Origin: Burkholderia metallica
GTDB taxonomy: Bacteria; Pseudomonadota; Gammaproteobacteria; Burkholderiales; Burkholderiaceae
NCBI RefSeq assembly: GCF_902832845.1
Contig: NZ_CADFDB010000020.1
Span: forward strand, 1-64,000
DNA length: 64,000 nt
Direction of reading: 5' to 3'
Shown here: in pieces, positions 30,172-37,293 of the stretch
Layout of the letters: the number at the start of each line of letters is the position of its first letter
Numbering within the stretch: position 1 is the first letter of the stretch
Made by a program: the position numbers and the translations under genes
Notes under the pieces: generated by a model
What the model saw: only the letters and a program-made list of their open reading frames with translations
Databases searched by the model: none
What the model was told of the DNA's origin: nothing

Positions 30172-31718
30172 GCTCACCGATGGAATGCACAGCGTTCGGA
30201 GTGATTGCGGGCGCGGGATGTCCACAATGCCGGGGCTGCCGGCCGAGCGGGCGATCGCGCTCACCGTTCGATCGCACAGGGTTTCGAGTCGCGTCGTGCG
30301 CCGGATGTCCACACCTCGATCTGTCCGCCGTTCATGCGGACGCCGACGCTCACCGTCGAAATTCACAGCGCGACGAGTCGATGCCGGCAGGAGATATCCA
30401 CACCGCTGGATCGCTGCGTGGCCGCTGCGACGTTCGCGCTCAGCGTCCGGATGCACAGGGGCGTGAGTCGATTCGGCGGCAGGATATCCACATGGCCGTG
30501 CGGCCTTCGTGCGCGCCGTTGGGCAGTCGAGCGAGACGCCGGTATGGGTGTGGATATCGCCACCCGCGGACACTCAAAGCCCTGTGAATTTCGACGGTGA
30601 GTGATGGTACGGACTCGAACGAGGGTGCCGATTCTGGTGTGGACAGCCCGATCCGCGACGACTCCAAACACTGTGAATTTCAATGGTGAGCGACGGTACG
30701 CACTCGAACAAGGGTACCGAATCGGGTGTGGATAGCCCGATCCGCGACGACTCTGAACACTGTGAATTTCAATGGTGAGCGAAGGTCCGCGCTCGAACAA
30801 GGGTGCCGAATCGGGTGTGGATCGCCCGATCCGCAACAACTCTGAACACTGTGAATTCCAGCGGTGAGCGACGGCACGACGATCGAACCAGGGCACCGAT
30901 TCGAGTGTGGACAACCCAACCCGAGAGCAGTCGAGACGCTGTGAAATTCAACGGTGAGCGCGGGCGCCCTGTCGCACGAAGGCGGCACTTCGGCGCGATC
31001 AGCCGCCCCGCAACCACGCTGCGCCCCGTGGCTCCGGATTCGCGCAGACGCGGCCGAGCCGCACGCACGCGCCCCTCACCGCTGAAATACACAGCAGGTC
31101 GACTGGCTTCGGCGACCGGCTATCCAACTCGGTGCACGGACTCGAACGGAACGCGCGATCGCGTGTGCGGTTAGAATGCGCAACCGCTCGAAGCGATGCC
31201 GAAGATCACGAACGGGCACGCCGCTCGATCGGCCACCGACGCTCACCATTGAAATACACAGCGCTGCGAGTGAATTCGGCTGCGAAATATCCACACCGCG
31301 ATACGCGCCCGGATCTATCGCCGACCCGCGCGTGCCGTTAGAATGCGCGGCGCCCCGAATTCCCGCGCGACGCGCGCTCGACTCCCGGAAGTCCACACCA
31401 GGCAAGCCTCACCCGCAATCGGTCGCCAACACTCACCCTTCGGAAGCACAGCATTTTTCGTCGTTCGGAGTCGCGGTTGTCCACACCCTGCATCACGCTC
31501 ACCGATGAAAAGCACAGCGTGGCGAGTGATTTGAGAGCCGGGATATCCACAACCGACGCCGCGCAGGAATGTGCGGCCAGCGCATCGGCAATGTCGGCTC
31601 ATGCATCTGCCCGCGACCGGTGTCGAATGCCGGGAAGTCCCGCCGATGCTGGCTCCAGCGATACACTCACCGTTCGCATCCACAGCGTTTCGAGTGGTCG
31701 GGGGGCCGGTTGTCCACA
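30172..31718. repeat. Array of about 15 copies of a 54-55-bp element, unknown function
   Basis: Forward units are at 30172, 30259, 30348, 30438, 31074, 31241, 31343 (degenerate), 31431, 31497 and 31665. Reverse units are at 30549, 30638, 30727, 30816 and 30906. Forward units are 55 bp (54 in the last) and reverse units 54 bp. In the forward sense every good copy has CTCACC at positions 2-7 (CTCAGC in one), CACAG at 17-21, GAG or GAC at 28-30 followed by T, and TCCACA at the end (TCCAAC in one). Bases in between drift freely. Units are separated by linkers of 11 to about 112 bp, with a common start-to-start step near 89 bp. Open frames through the region shift frame from unit to unit and have no ribosome sites, so it is not coding. 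No transposase or terminal repeats are present. Confidence 0.9.
30549..30959 (-). repeat. Inverted block of five units forming a near-tandem 89-bp repeat
   Basis: The five reverse units are spaced 89, 89, 89 and 90 bp. Here the linker is conserved too, with GGTAC and CTCGAAC near its start and a G-rich GGGTRCCG near its end. Units two to four are very similar, which suggests recent tandem amplification of unit plus linker. Within these units GTGGAT and ATCCGC can pair across a short GC-rich loop. Confidence 0.85.
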
Positions 31719-31752
31719 TTCACGTCGCCGCTGAAGAGGCGCTCAGCCACCG

Positions 31753-32310
31753 TCACTCGGCAATCGATCGAATGATCCGCGCCGGATTTCCACCGACCAG
31801 CGTATTCGGCGGAACGTCCCGCGTCACGACCGAACCCGCGCCAACCACCGCGTTCTCGCCTACCATCACGCCGCCGATGATCGTCGCGCCGGCACCGATC
31901 CATACGTTCCGCCCGATCACGATCGGCTTCGCGACGACGAACTCGCGCCGCCGGGAAGGTTCGACGGGATGGCCGGACGTGATCAGGCTGACGTTCGGCC
32001 CGATCATCACGTCATCGCCGATTTCGAGCCCGCCGAGATCGTAGAACGTGCAGTTCTGGTTGACGAACACGTTGCGCCCGAGCTTCATGCCGGTACCGCC
32101 CGTCGCGTAAAACGGCGGGATCAGGACGAAGCGGTCGTCCACTGGCGTGCCGATCAGATCGCCGAACAACGCACGAACTTCGGCGGCATCGTCGAACGTC
32201 AGGCGATTGATCCGCGCAGTGATCGACATCGCCCGCTTGATCTCGGCCACCATCTCCGCAGATTCCGGCGTTCGTCCTGGAATGATTGTGGTGCGATCGT
32301 CGTTTGCCAT
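31753..32310 (-). CDS. Sugar O-acetyltransferase, maltose/galactoside acetyltransferase type
   Basis: A 185-residue acetyl-CoA-dependent acetyltransferase of the LacA/Maa/NodL group. The left-handed beta-helix shows hexapeptide-like repeats (GLEIGDDVMIGPNVSL, VIGRNVWIGAGATIIGG, GENAVVGAGSVVTRDV) and the catalytic His in ITSGHPVE. The end PNTLVGGNPARIIRSI is typical. The acceptor sugar is unknown. It borders the repeat array and has no obvious partner genes. Confidence 0.92.
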   Translation of the reverse strand: MANDDRTTIIPGRTPESAEMVAEIKRAMSITARINRLTFDDAAEVRALFGDLIGTPVDDRFVLIPPFYATGGTGMKLGRNVFVNQNCTFYDLGGLEIGDDVMIGPNVSLITSGHPVEPSRRREFVVAKPIVIGRNVWIGAGATIIGGVMVGENAVVGAGSVVTRDVPPNTLVGGNPARIIRSIAE

Positions 32311-32367
32311 GCGTGGGGCTCTCCGATTAATTCCATGTTTCGCGATGCGTCGGCAACCGCCGGCGGA

Positions 32368-32399
32368 TGCCGTGTTGCCGTGTTGCCGTGTTGCCGTGC
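32368..32399. repeat. Octanucleotide repeat, 3-4 copies
   Basis: Three perfect copies of TGCCGTGT plus a fourth ending in GC, in the gap between the acetyltransferase and glutathione transferase genes. The gap shows no other gene. Confidence 0.8.
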
Positions 32400-32475
32400 T
32401 TCCGTATGAGCCGACGCTGCCGGCTCCGCGATGCCATTCGCATAAGTCCGGCTCAAATCAAAATTGCAGGCGCCG

Positions 32476-32508
32476 TTCATAACTAGTATAAATATAACTA
32501 GTTATGAA
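32476..32508. promoter_or_regulatory. AT-rich palindromic operator upstream of the glutathione transferase gene
   Basis: Perfect 12-bp arms TTCATAACTAGT/ACTAGTTATGAA around a 9-bp AT spacer. The right half also contains the self-complementary 12-mer ATAACTAGTTAT, so two AACTAGT boxes are present. An AT island in high-GC DNA with this symmetry is what a dimeric MarR/HxlR/TetR-type repressor would bind; the TATAAATA spacer may hold the -10 element. No regulator gene of those families is adjacent. Confidence 0.65.
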
Positions 32509-32689
32509 TAAACCTCCTTGCAACATAAGCCTTTGCCCCTCTTTCCGCCCGATCCACGCTCGACGTACCCCCCTCCAACCATCGCCCGCCGCTTGCCGCC
32601 GTCGACCGGCCGCCCCTGTCCGAACCTTCGGCGCTCGGGTACGCTTGAGCATCACCGGACCGACAGCTGCACCCGAACGCGGAGGCGCG

Positions 32690-33304
32690 ATGAAGCTCTA
32701 TTACTGGCCGAAGACCCGGGCATTCCGGGCGTTGTGGATGCTCGAGGAGCTCGGCGTGGTGTACGAACTCGTGCCGATCGACCTGCGCTCGCACGAACAG
32801 GGCAGCGACGCGTTCGTGCAGGTCAACCCGATGGCCAAGCTGCCCGCGCTCGACGACGGTAGCGTCCCGTTCGCCGAATCGGGCGCCGTGCTGCTCTATC
32901 TTGCCGACCGTTGTCCCGGTGCCGGGCTCGGCGTCGCGCCCGACGATCCGCTGCGCGGCCGTTTCCTCCAATGGATGTTCTTCACGCCGACCTGCCTCGA
33001 ACCGGCGATGGCCGAAAAATTCACCGGCGCGTCGGGCAATCCGGTCGCGTTCGGCTGGGGCAACATCGCACGCGTGCAGCGCGCACTGGCGCAAGCGCTC
33101 GCCCATGATCCGTGGCTCGTCGGCGACCGTTTCACCGCGGCCGACCTGCTGCTCGCCAGCACGCTGAAAATCGCATTCGACGCGCATCTGCTGCCGCACG
33201 AAGGCGTGCTCGGCGACTACGTCGCGCGCGCCGAGGATCGCGACGCGTTCCGGCGCGCGGTCGCGATCGAACAGCGCGAGGCGGCCCGTCTGCTGCACGC
33301 TTGA
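32690..33304 (+). CDS. Glutathione S-transferase family protein
   Basis: A 204-residue protein. The thioredoxin-like N-domain begins MKLYYWPKTRAFRALWMLEE, has the cis-Pro region MAKLPAL and the glutathione-binding ESGAVLLYL. The C-terminal helical domain includes VGDRFTAADLLLAS, the N-capping-box region of the fold. It is cytosolic and probably detoxifies electrophiles. GGAGG at 32681 fixes the ATG at 32690; the in-frame start at 32504 would run through the operator and leader. Confidence 0.9.
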   Translation: MKLYYWPKTRAFRALWMLEELGVVYELVPIDLRSHEQGSDAFVQVNPMAKLPALDDGSVPFAESGAVLLYLADRCPGAGLGVAPDDPLRGRFLQWMFFTPTCLEPAMAEKFTGASGNPVAFGWGNIARVQRALAQALAHDPWLVGDRFTAADLLLASTLKIAFDAHLLPHEGVLGDYVARAEDRDAFRRAVAIEQREAARLLHA

Positions 33305-33365
33305 CGAGTAGACGCGTAATGCGCGAACGCGGGCGCAGGCGCCGCCCGACCACCCGCGCGCGCCA

Positions 33366-34325
33366 TTACGCGGCCGGCCCCGACGCAGCGCCCGCATCGA
33401 CCACCGCGCCCGGCGAGCCCCGTTCGTCGGTATCGACATCGACCGGCACCACGTCATGAAAATGCGTGTAGTCGATATGCGTGATGCCGTCCTCGTCGTG
33501 CATCAGGTCGACATAGCGGTGACGCCAGCGGATCTCGCCATGCGTCCACGAATGACGCGCCTGCATCACCTGCGCGGTCGTCTCGTCCGAGCCTTCGATC
33601 GTGATCAGCAACGACGCGTCGCGCGCGGCGAGCGATTCGGGCGTCTCGCCGAACAGCGCGCTCGATTCGTCGATCACGTGCATCAGGTTCCAGCCGAGCA
33701 GGAAGATCGGATGCTCGCTGCGCACGAGCGGCAGGTCGTGGATCTTGCGCAGCGTGTAGCCCTCGTGCGTGCCTTCGACGCGCATCAGCCGCAACTTCGC
33801 CTGCGCCTCGGCAATCACGTTCTGGCGTGCATTCGCGGCGCGCACCATCAGCGTCATCCGGCCGTTCAACGGCCGCACGACCGCATAGCGCGCGAACAGG
33901 ATCTTCGCCTGCGGCCGTGAAAACCGCGCGAACACCAGCCCCGTGGCCATCGCGATGCCCGACATCCCGATGAAGATCTCGAGCGTCGCGACCAGGTGCG
34001 CATAGACGGTCTGCGGATGCATGTCGCCATAACCGACGGTCGCGAGCGTCTCGACGCTGAAGAAGAACGCGCCGCCGAACCCGGCCGGCGACTGGTTCGC
34101 GATCGACGCGTGGCCGAGCAGGTAGAGCACCGCGAAGACGCCGTTGAGCAGCAGGAACAGCGCAGCGAGCGCCAGGAAGAAGACGGGCCAGCTCACCGTC
34201 AGCGCGCGGTGATAAAGGTCGCGCCAGCCGGGCGGCGGCATCCCGTACGCGACGACCGGGCGCGTGCCCGACCAGAGCTTGCGGCCACGGCCGCGGGGAG
34301 CTGGGGAGGACGAATCGACGTTCAT
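33366..34325 (-). CDS. Inward-rectifier potassium channel, KirBac1.1-type
   Basis: A 319-residue tetrameric K+ channel subunit, very close to the structurally known KirBac1.1 of Burkholderia. It has a slide helix (WRDLYHRAL), TM1 (SWPVFFLALAALFLLL), pore helix and selectivity filter TVGYGD (about 96-101), TM2 ending in FARFSRPQA, then the cytoplasmic immunoglobulin-like Kir domain (MTLMVRAANARQNVI, HPIFLLGWNLMHVIDE). The start is placed at MNVDSSSPAP (34325), matching the KirBac N-terminus. It is a single-gene unit. Confidence 0.95.
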   Translation of the reverse strand: MNVDSSSPAPRGRGRKLWSGTRPVVAYGMPPPGWRDLYHRALTVSWPVFFLALAALFLLLNGVFAVLYLLGHASIANQSPAGFGGAFFFSVETLATVGYGDMHPQTVYAHLVATLEIFIGMSGIAMATGLVFARFSRPQAKILFARYAVVRPLNGRMTLMVRAANARQNVIAEAQAKLRLMRVEGTHEGYTLRKIHDLPLVRSEHPIFLLGWNLMHVIDESSALFGETPESLAARDASLLITIEGSDETTAQVMQARHSWTHGEIRWRHRYVDLMHDEDGITHIDYTHFHDVVPVDVDTDERGSPGAVVDAGAASGPAA

Positions 34326-34432
34326 CGCGCGGCGCCGGAAGCAGGGAGGCGATGAGCGTAGCACGCGCGGCGGCGGCCGGGTATGCGTGCCGGTTCGGAA
34401 CGGGCATCCGCCGCGCCGCCGGCCGCGCGGCG

Positions 34433-34460
34433 AAAAAAAACCGGCCGCGGAAGCGGCCGG
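34433..34460 (-). terminator. Rho-independent terminator of the sulfate-binding protein gene
   Basis: Stem CCGGCCGC/GCGGCCGG (34441-34448, 34453-34460) with a 4-nt loop and, on the reverse strand, eight T residues. Confidence 0.92.
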
Positions 34461-34503
34461 CTGCGTCGTCGGCGTGCGGTGGAGCGCACGGCATGCGCGG
34501 CGC

Positions 34504-35523
34504 TTACTTGCGGTCGACGATCACCTGGTCGAACGTGCCGCCGTCGGCGAAGTGCGTCTTCTGCGCGTTCGCCCAACTGCCGAAGACCTGCTCGACGCTG
34601 AACGTCTTCAGCGGCTTGAATTCGGCCGCATGCTTCTTCAGCACGTTCGCGTCGCGCGGGCGCAGATGGTGCTGCGCGATGATCTCCTGCGCTTCCGGCG
34701 TATACAGGTAGTCGAGATACGCCTGCGCGACCTTGCGCGTGCCCTTCTTGTCGACGACCTTGTCGACGACGGCGACGGGCGGCTCCGCGAGGATGCTCGC
34801 CGACGGATACACGGCGTCGAACTGCGCGCCCGACGCGCCTGTGTCCATCAGCGCGACTTCGTTCTCGAACGTGACCAGCACGTCGCCGATGCCGCGCTGC
34901 GTGAACGTCGTCGTCGCGCCCCGGCCGCCGGAATCGAGCACCGGCACGTTGCGGAAGATCGCCTTCTCGAAGTCGATCGCCTGCTGGTCGGTCGCGCCCT
35001 TCTGCTTCTGGAAGCCCCACGCGGCGAGATACGCATAGCGGCCGTTGCCCGACGTCTTCGGGTTCGCGATGATCACCTGCACACCCGGCTTCGCGAGGTC
35101 GCTCCAGTCCTTGATCGCCTTCGGGTTGCCCTTGCGCACGAGGAACACCATCGTGGTCGAGTACGGCGAGCTGTTGTCCGGGAAACGCGCGCGCCAGTCC
35201 TTCGGCAGCAACTGGCCACGCTCGGCGAGCAGGTCGATGTCGTTCGGCTGGTTCATCGTCACGACGTCGGCCTGCAGCCCCTGCAGCACCGACAGCGCCT
35301 GCGCGCTCGACGCGCCGTGAGACTGCTTGATCGCGACCGTCTCGCCGGTCTTCTGCTTGTACGCGGCGGCGAAGCTTGCGTTGATGTCCTTGTACAGCTC
35401 ACGCGTCACGTCGTACGACACGTTCAGGATCGACGTATCCGCGTGCGCGGCCGTCGCCGCCACGACCAGCGCCGCCGCCGCGCCCGTGTGCAGCCAGCGA
35501 CCGATCCCCTTCATGCTTGCCAT
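34504..35523 (-). CDS. Sulfate-binding protein of an ABC transporter
   Basis: A 339-residue periplasmic protein with a signal peptide (KGIGRWLHTGAAAALVVAATAAHA). The mature start TSILNVSYDVTRELYKDIN and motifs SHGASSAQA, PNDIDLLAE and the NPKTSGNGRYAYLAAWG region are typical of Sbp/CysP sulfate or thiosulfate binding proteins. The transporter genes (cysT, cysW, cysA) are not in the adjacent DNA. The start at 35523 (MASMKG) is followed in frame by ATG at 35514, which is an alternative start. Confidence 0.93.
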   Translation of the reverse strand: MASMKGIGRWLHTGAAAALVVAATAAHADTSILNVSYDVTRELYKDINASFAAAYKQKTGETVAIKQSHGASSAQALSVLQGLQADVVTMNQPNDIDLLAERGQLLPKDWRARFPDNSSPYSTTMVFLVRKGNPKAIKDWSDLAKPGVQVIIANPKTSGNGRYAYLAAWGFQKQKGATDQQAIDFEKAIFRNVPVLDSGGRGATTTFTQRGIGDVLVTFENEVALMDTGASGAQFDAVYPSASILAEPPVAVVDKVVDKKGTRKVAQAYLDYLYTPEAQEIIAQHHLRPRDANVLKKHAAEFKPLKTFSVEQVFGSWANAQKTHFADGGTFDQVIVDRK

Positions 35524-35739
35524 CGTGATATGCCCCGTTTCCAGTGGTGGTGAATGTGCGTGACGGCACGCGTACGCGCTGTCATCCAAACGTAAGCGGG
35601 CATTCTAGCGGCCGCGCGCGGCACGCTTTCCAATCAGTCGTGGAAAGCAAATCTCGAATTCTGCTAAACGGCGGCGCGCGCTCGCGCGCGGATCGTAACC
35701 GGTGTTAAGATCGCCGCTCAGCCCACTTACGGTTCCTCC

Positions 35740-35835
35740 ATGTCCGCTACCCTGCGCTCGCTTCCGATCCTCGCCGCCGTCGCGGCAGGTGCGCGCGCGG
35801 CCGGGCTGAAACTGAAAAAACGACTCCTCGACTGA
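35740..35835 (+). CDS. Small open reading frame, 31 residues, hypothetical
   Basis: ATG to TGA encoding MSATLRSLPILAAVAAGARA followed by a basic tail with KLKKR. It is a short hydrophobic helix plus positive tail with G/C-ending codons typical of this genome. TTAAGAT at about 35704-35710 could be a -10 element. A terminator-like hairpin overlaps the stop codon, as expected for a self-contained small gene. No clear ribosome site precedes it, so translation is uncertain; the unit could instead be a small RNA. Confidence 0.4.
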   Translation: MSATLRSLPILAAVAAGARAAGLKLKKRLLD

Positions 35836-35857
35836 CGGGGACGTCGCGTCCCGTCAG
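35832..35857 (+). terminator. Hairpin at the end of the 31-codon frame
   Basis: 8-bp stem CTGACGGG/CCCGTCAG (35832-35839, 35850-35857) with a 10-nt loop; there is no strong T run. Confidence 0.5.
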
Positions 35858-35974
35858 GCGAATGCCGGACGGGATGCCCGCAGGTCGTTTCTCTTTCCTT
35901 GCTTGCACGCCTCGCTCCGGCCCTGCGCCGGCGGAACGGTTCCTTCCCACTCCGTTTCCATCATGAGGCTTTGC

Positions 35975-36868
35975 ATGAACACACGTTTCGAAGGTATCTG
36001 GCTGCCGATCATCACGCCGTTCCATCACGGCGAAGTCGACCATGCCGCGCTCGCGCGGCTCGCGCGCCACTATGCGGCCGCGGGCATCGCGGGCTTCGTC
36101 GCGGGCGCGACGACCGGTGAAGGCGTGCTGCTCGACGCGCGCGAACAGGACGCGGTGTTCGCGACGCTGCGCGAAGCGGCGCCCGGGCTGCCGATCGTCG
36201 TCGGGCTGACCGCGAGCGCGACGCATCTCGCGGCGGCCCGTGCGCGCGAACTCGCGGCGTTGCGGCCCGACGGGCTGCTCGTCACGCCGCCCGTCTACGT
36301 CCGGCCGACGCAGGACGGCATCCGCCGCCACGTCGAGGCGATCGTCGACGCGGCCGACCTGCCGGTGCTCGTCTACAACATCCCGTACCGCACGGGCGTG
36401 AACGTCGAACTGGAGACGCTGCAGGCGCTCGCGCGCGACGCGCGGGTCGCGGGCATCAAGGAGTGCGGCGGCACGCTCGACCGGATGAGCCGGCTCGTGC
36501 ACGACACGCCGCTCGCGATCCTGTCCGGCGACGACAACCAGAACTTCGCGGCGATGTGCGCCGGCGCACACGGCGCGATCGCGAGCAGCGCGCACGTGCT
36601 GCCCGAATGGCACGTGCGCATCCATGCGCTGCTGCGCGACGGCCGGCTCGCCGATGCACGGCGCCTGTCGGTCGCGCTGCAGCCGCTCGTCGCGGCGCTG
36701 TTCGCGGAGCCGAACCCGGCGCCGGTGAAGGCCGTGCTGGCCGCGCAAGGCTGGTGCGAAGACGGGCTGCGGCTGCCGTTCGTGCCGGTGAGTGACGCGT
36801 TGAGGGCGCGGCTGGCGGCGATCCGGGCGGCACTGAACGAAGTCGAGCCGGACATCGCAGCGGCATGA
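35975..36868 (+). CDS. Dihydrodipicolinate synthase/N-acetylneuraminate lyase family protein (DapA-like)
   Basis: A 297-residue class I aldolase of the DapA family. Conserved residues are TTGE (46-49), Tyr134 in VYNIPYRTG and the Schiff-base Lys162 in AGIKECGG. This could be a lysine-pathway DapA or a related lyase; with no lysine-biosynthesis neighbours here, an accessory aldolase is equally possible. The ATG at 35975 follows GAGG with good spacing; another ATG lies at 35963. Confidence 0.88.
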   Translation: MNTRFEGIWLPIITPFHHGEVDHAALARLARHYAAAGIAGFVAGATTGEGVLLDAREQDAVFATLREAAPGLPIVVGLTASATHLAAARARELAALRPDGLLVTPPVYVRPTQDGIRRHVEAIVDAADLPVLVYNIPYRTGVNVELETLQALARDARVAGIKECGGTLDRMSRLVHDTPLAILSGDDNQNFAAMCAGAHGAIASSAHVLPEWHVRIHALLRDGRLADARRLSVALQPLVAALFAEPNPAPVKAVLAAQGWCEDGLRLPFVPVSDALRARLAAIRAALNEVEPDIAAA

Positions 36869-36882
36869 ATCCCGTCGGCGGC

Positions 36883-36964
36883 CAAGACTGCGCACCCGTG
36901 CGCTGAGCCTGGGGTCGTGGGTCACGACCCACAAAAAGATGCGCGTATCGAGCAACAACCGCAT
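36883..36964 (-). pseudogene. Truncated VapC-type PIN-domain toxin remnant
   Basis: The frame starts MRLLLDTRIFLWVVTHDPRL, which is the N-terminus of VapC PIN-domain ribonucleases including the first catalytic Asp. After about 28 codons the similarity ends and the sequence runs into the end of the DapA-like gene. The remaining roughly 100 residues with the other acidic catalytic residues are missing. Its ATG overlaps the stop of the upstream antitoxin remnant (TGATG), the usual layout of such pairs. Confidence 0.7.
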
Positions 36965-37173
36965 CAGCGCCCTTCGAAAGCATCCAGCAGGTCATCGGGC
37001 AGCGGAGCGTCGAAATCGTCCGCGATCCGGGCCTGCCCTTGCAGCACGCCGAACCGCACGGGCGCATCGGCCGTCACGCGCCGATCGGCTGAAGCCCTGT
37101 CGCCGTGAATCGCGGCATCTGTCCTTTGACGCCGATCGACGTCGCTGCCGCCGGGTGTATTCGCGTCTTGCAT
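36964..37173 (-). pseudogene. Phd/YefM-type antitoxin remnant
   Basis: The last 30 residues (RFGVLQGQARIADDFDAPLP and the final LLDAFEGR) match the toxin-binding tail of prevent-host-death antitoxins paired with VapC toxins. The first 40 residues do not show the expected DNA-binding start (a VNIHEAKTHLS-like sequence), so the N-terminus seems lost or frameshifted. With the truncated toxin next to it, the locus is a decayed toxin-antitoxin module. Confidence 0.65.
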
Positions 37174-37293
37174 GATGACCTCCGTTTCAAGTGAACCCCA
37201 CTGTAATCAGGTTCACGCGATCGATCCATTCGACCGATCGGCAGAGGGCTTGCCGAACCGCACCGCAACCCACGGCGCAAAGCGAGCGTCTTG

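Noticed and set aside
30172-31718. Array considered as CRISPR
   Set aside because: Units are 54-55 bp and degenerate, change orientation, have variable linkers that are themselves partly repeated, and no cas genes are nearby.
30172-31718. Array considered as a repetitive protein gene
   Set aside because: The unit step (85-90 bp, then irregular) breaks the frame between copies and stop codons are frequent; conservation follows DNA blocks, not codons.
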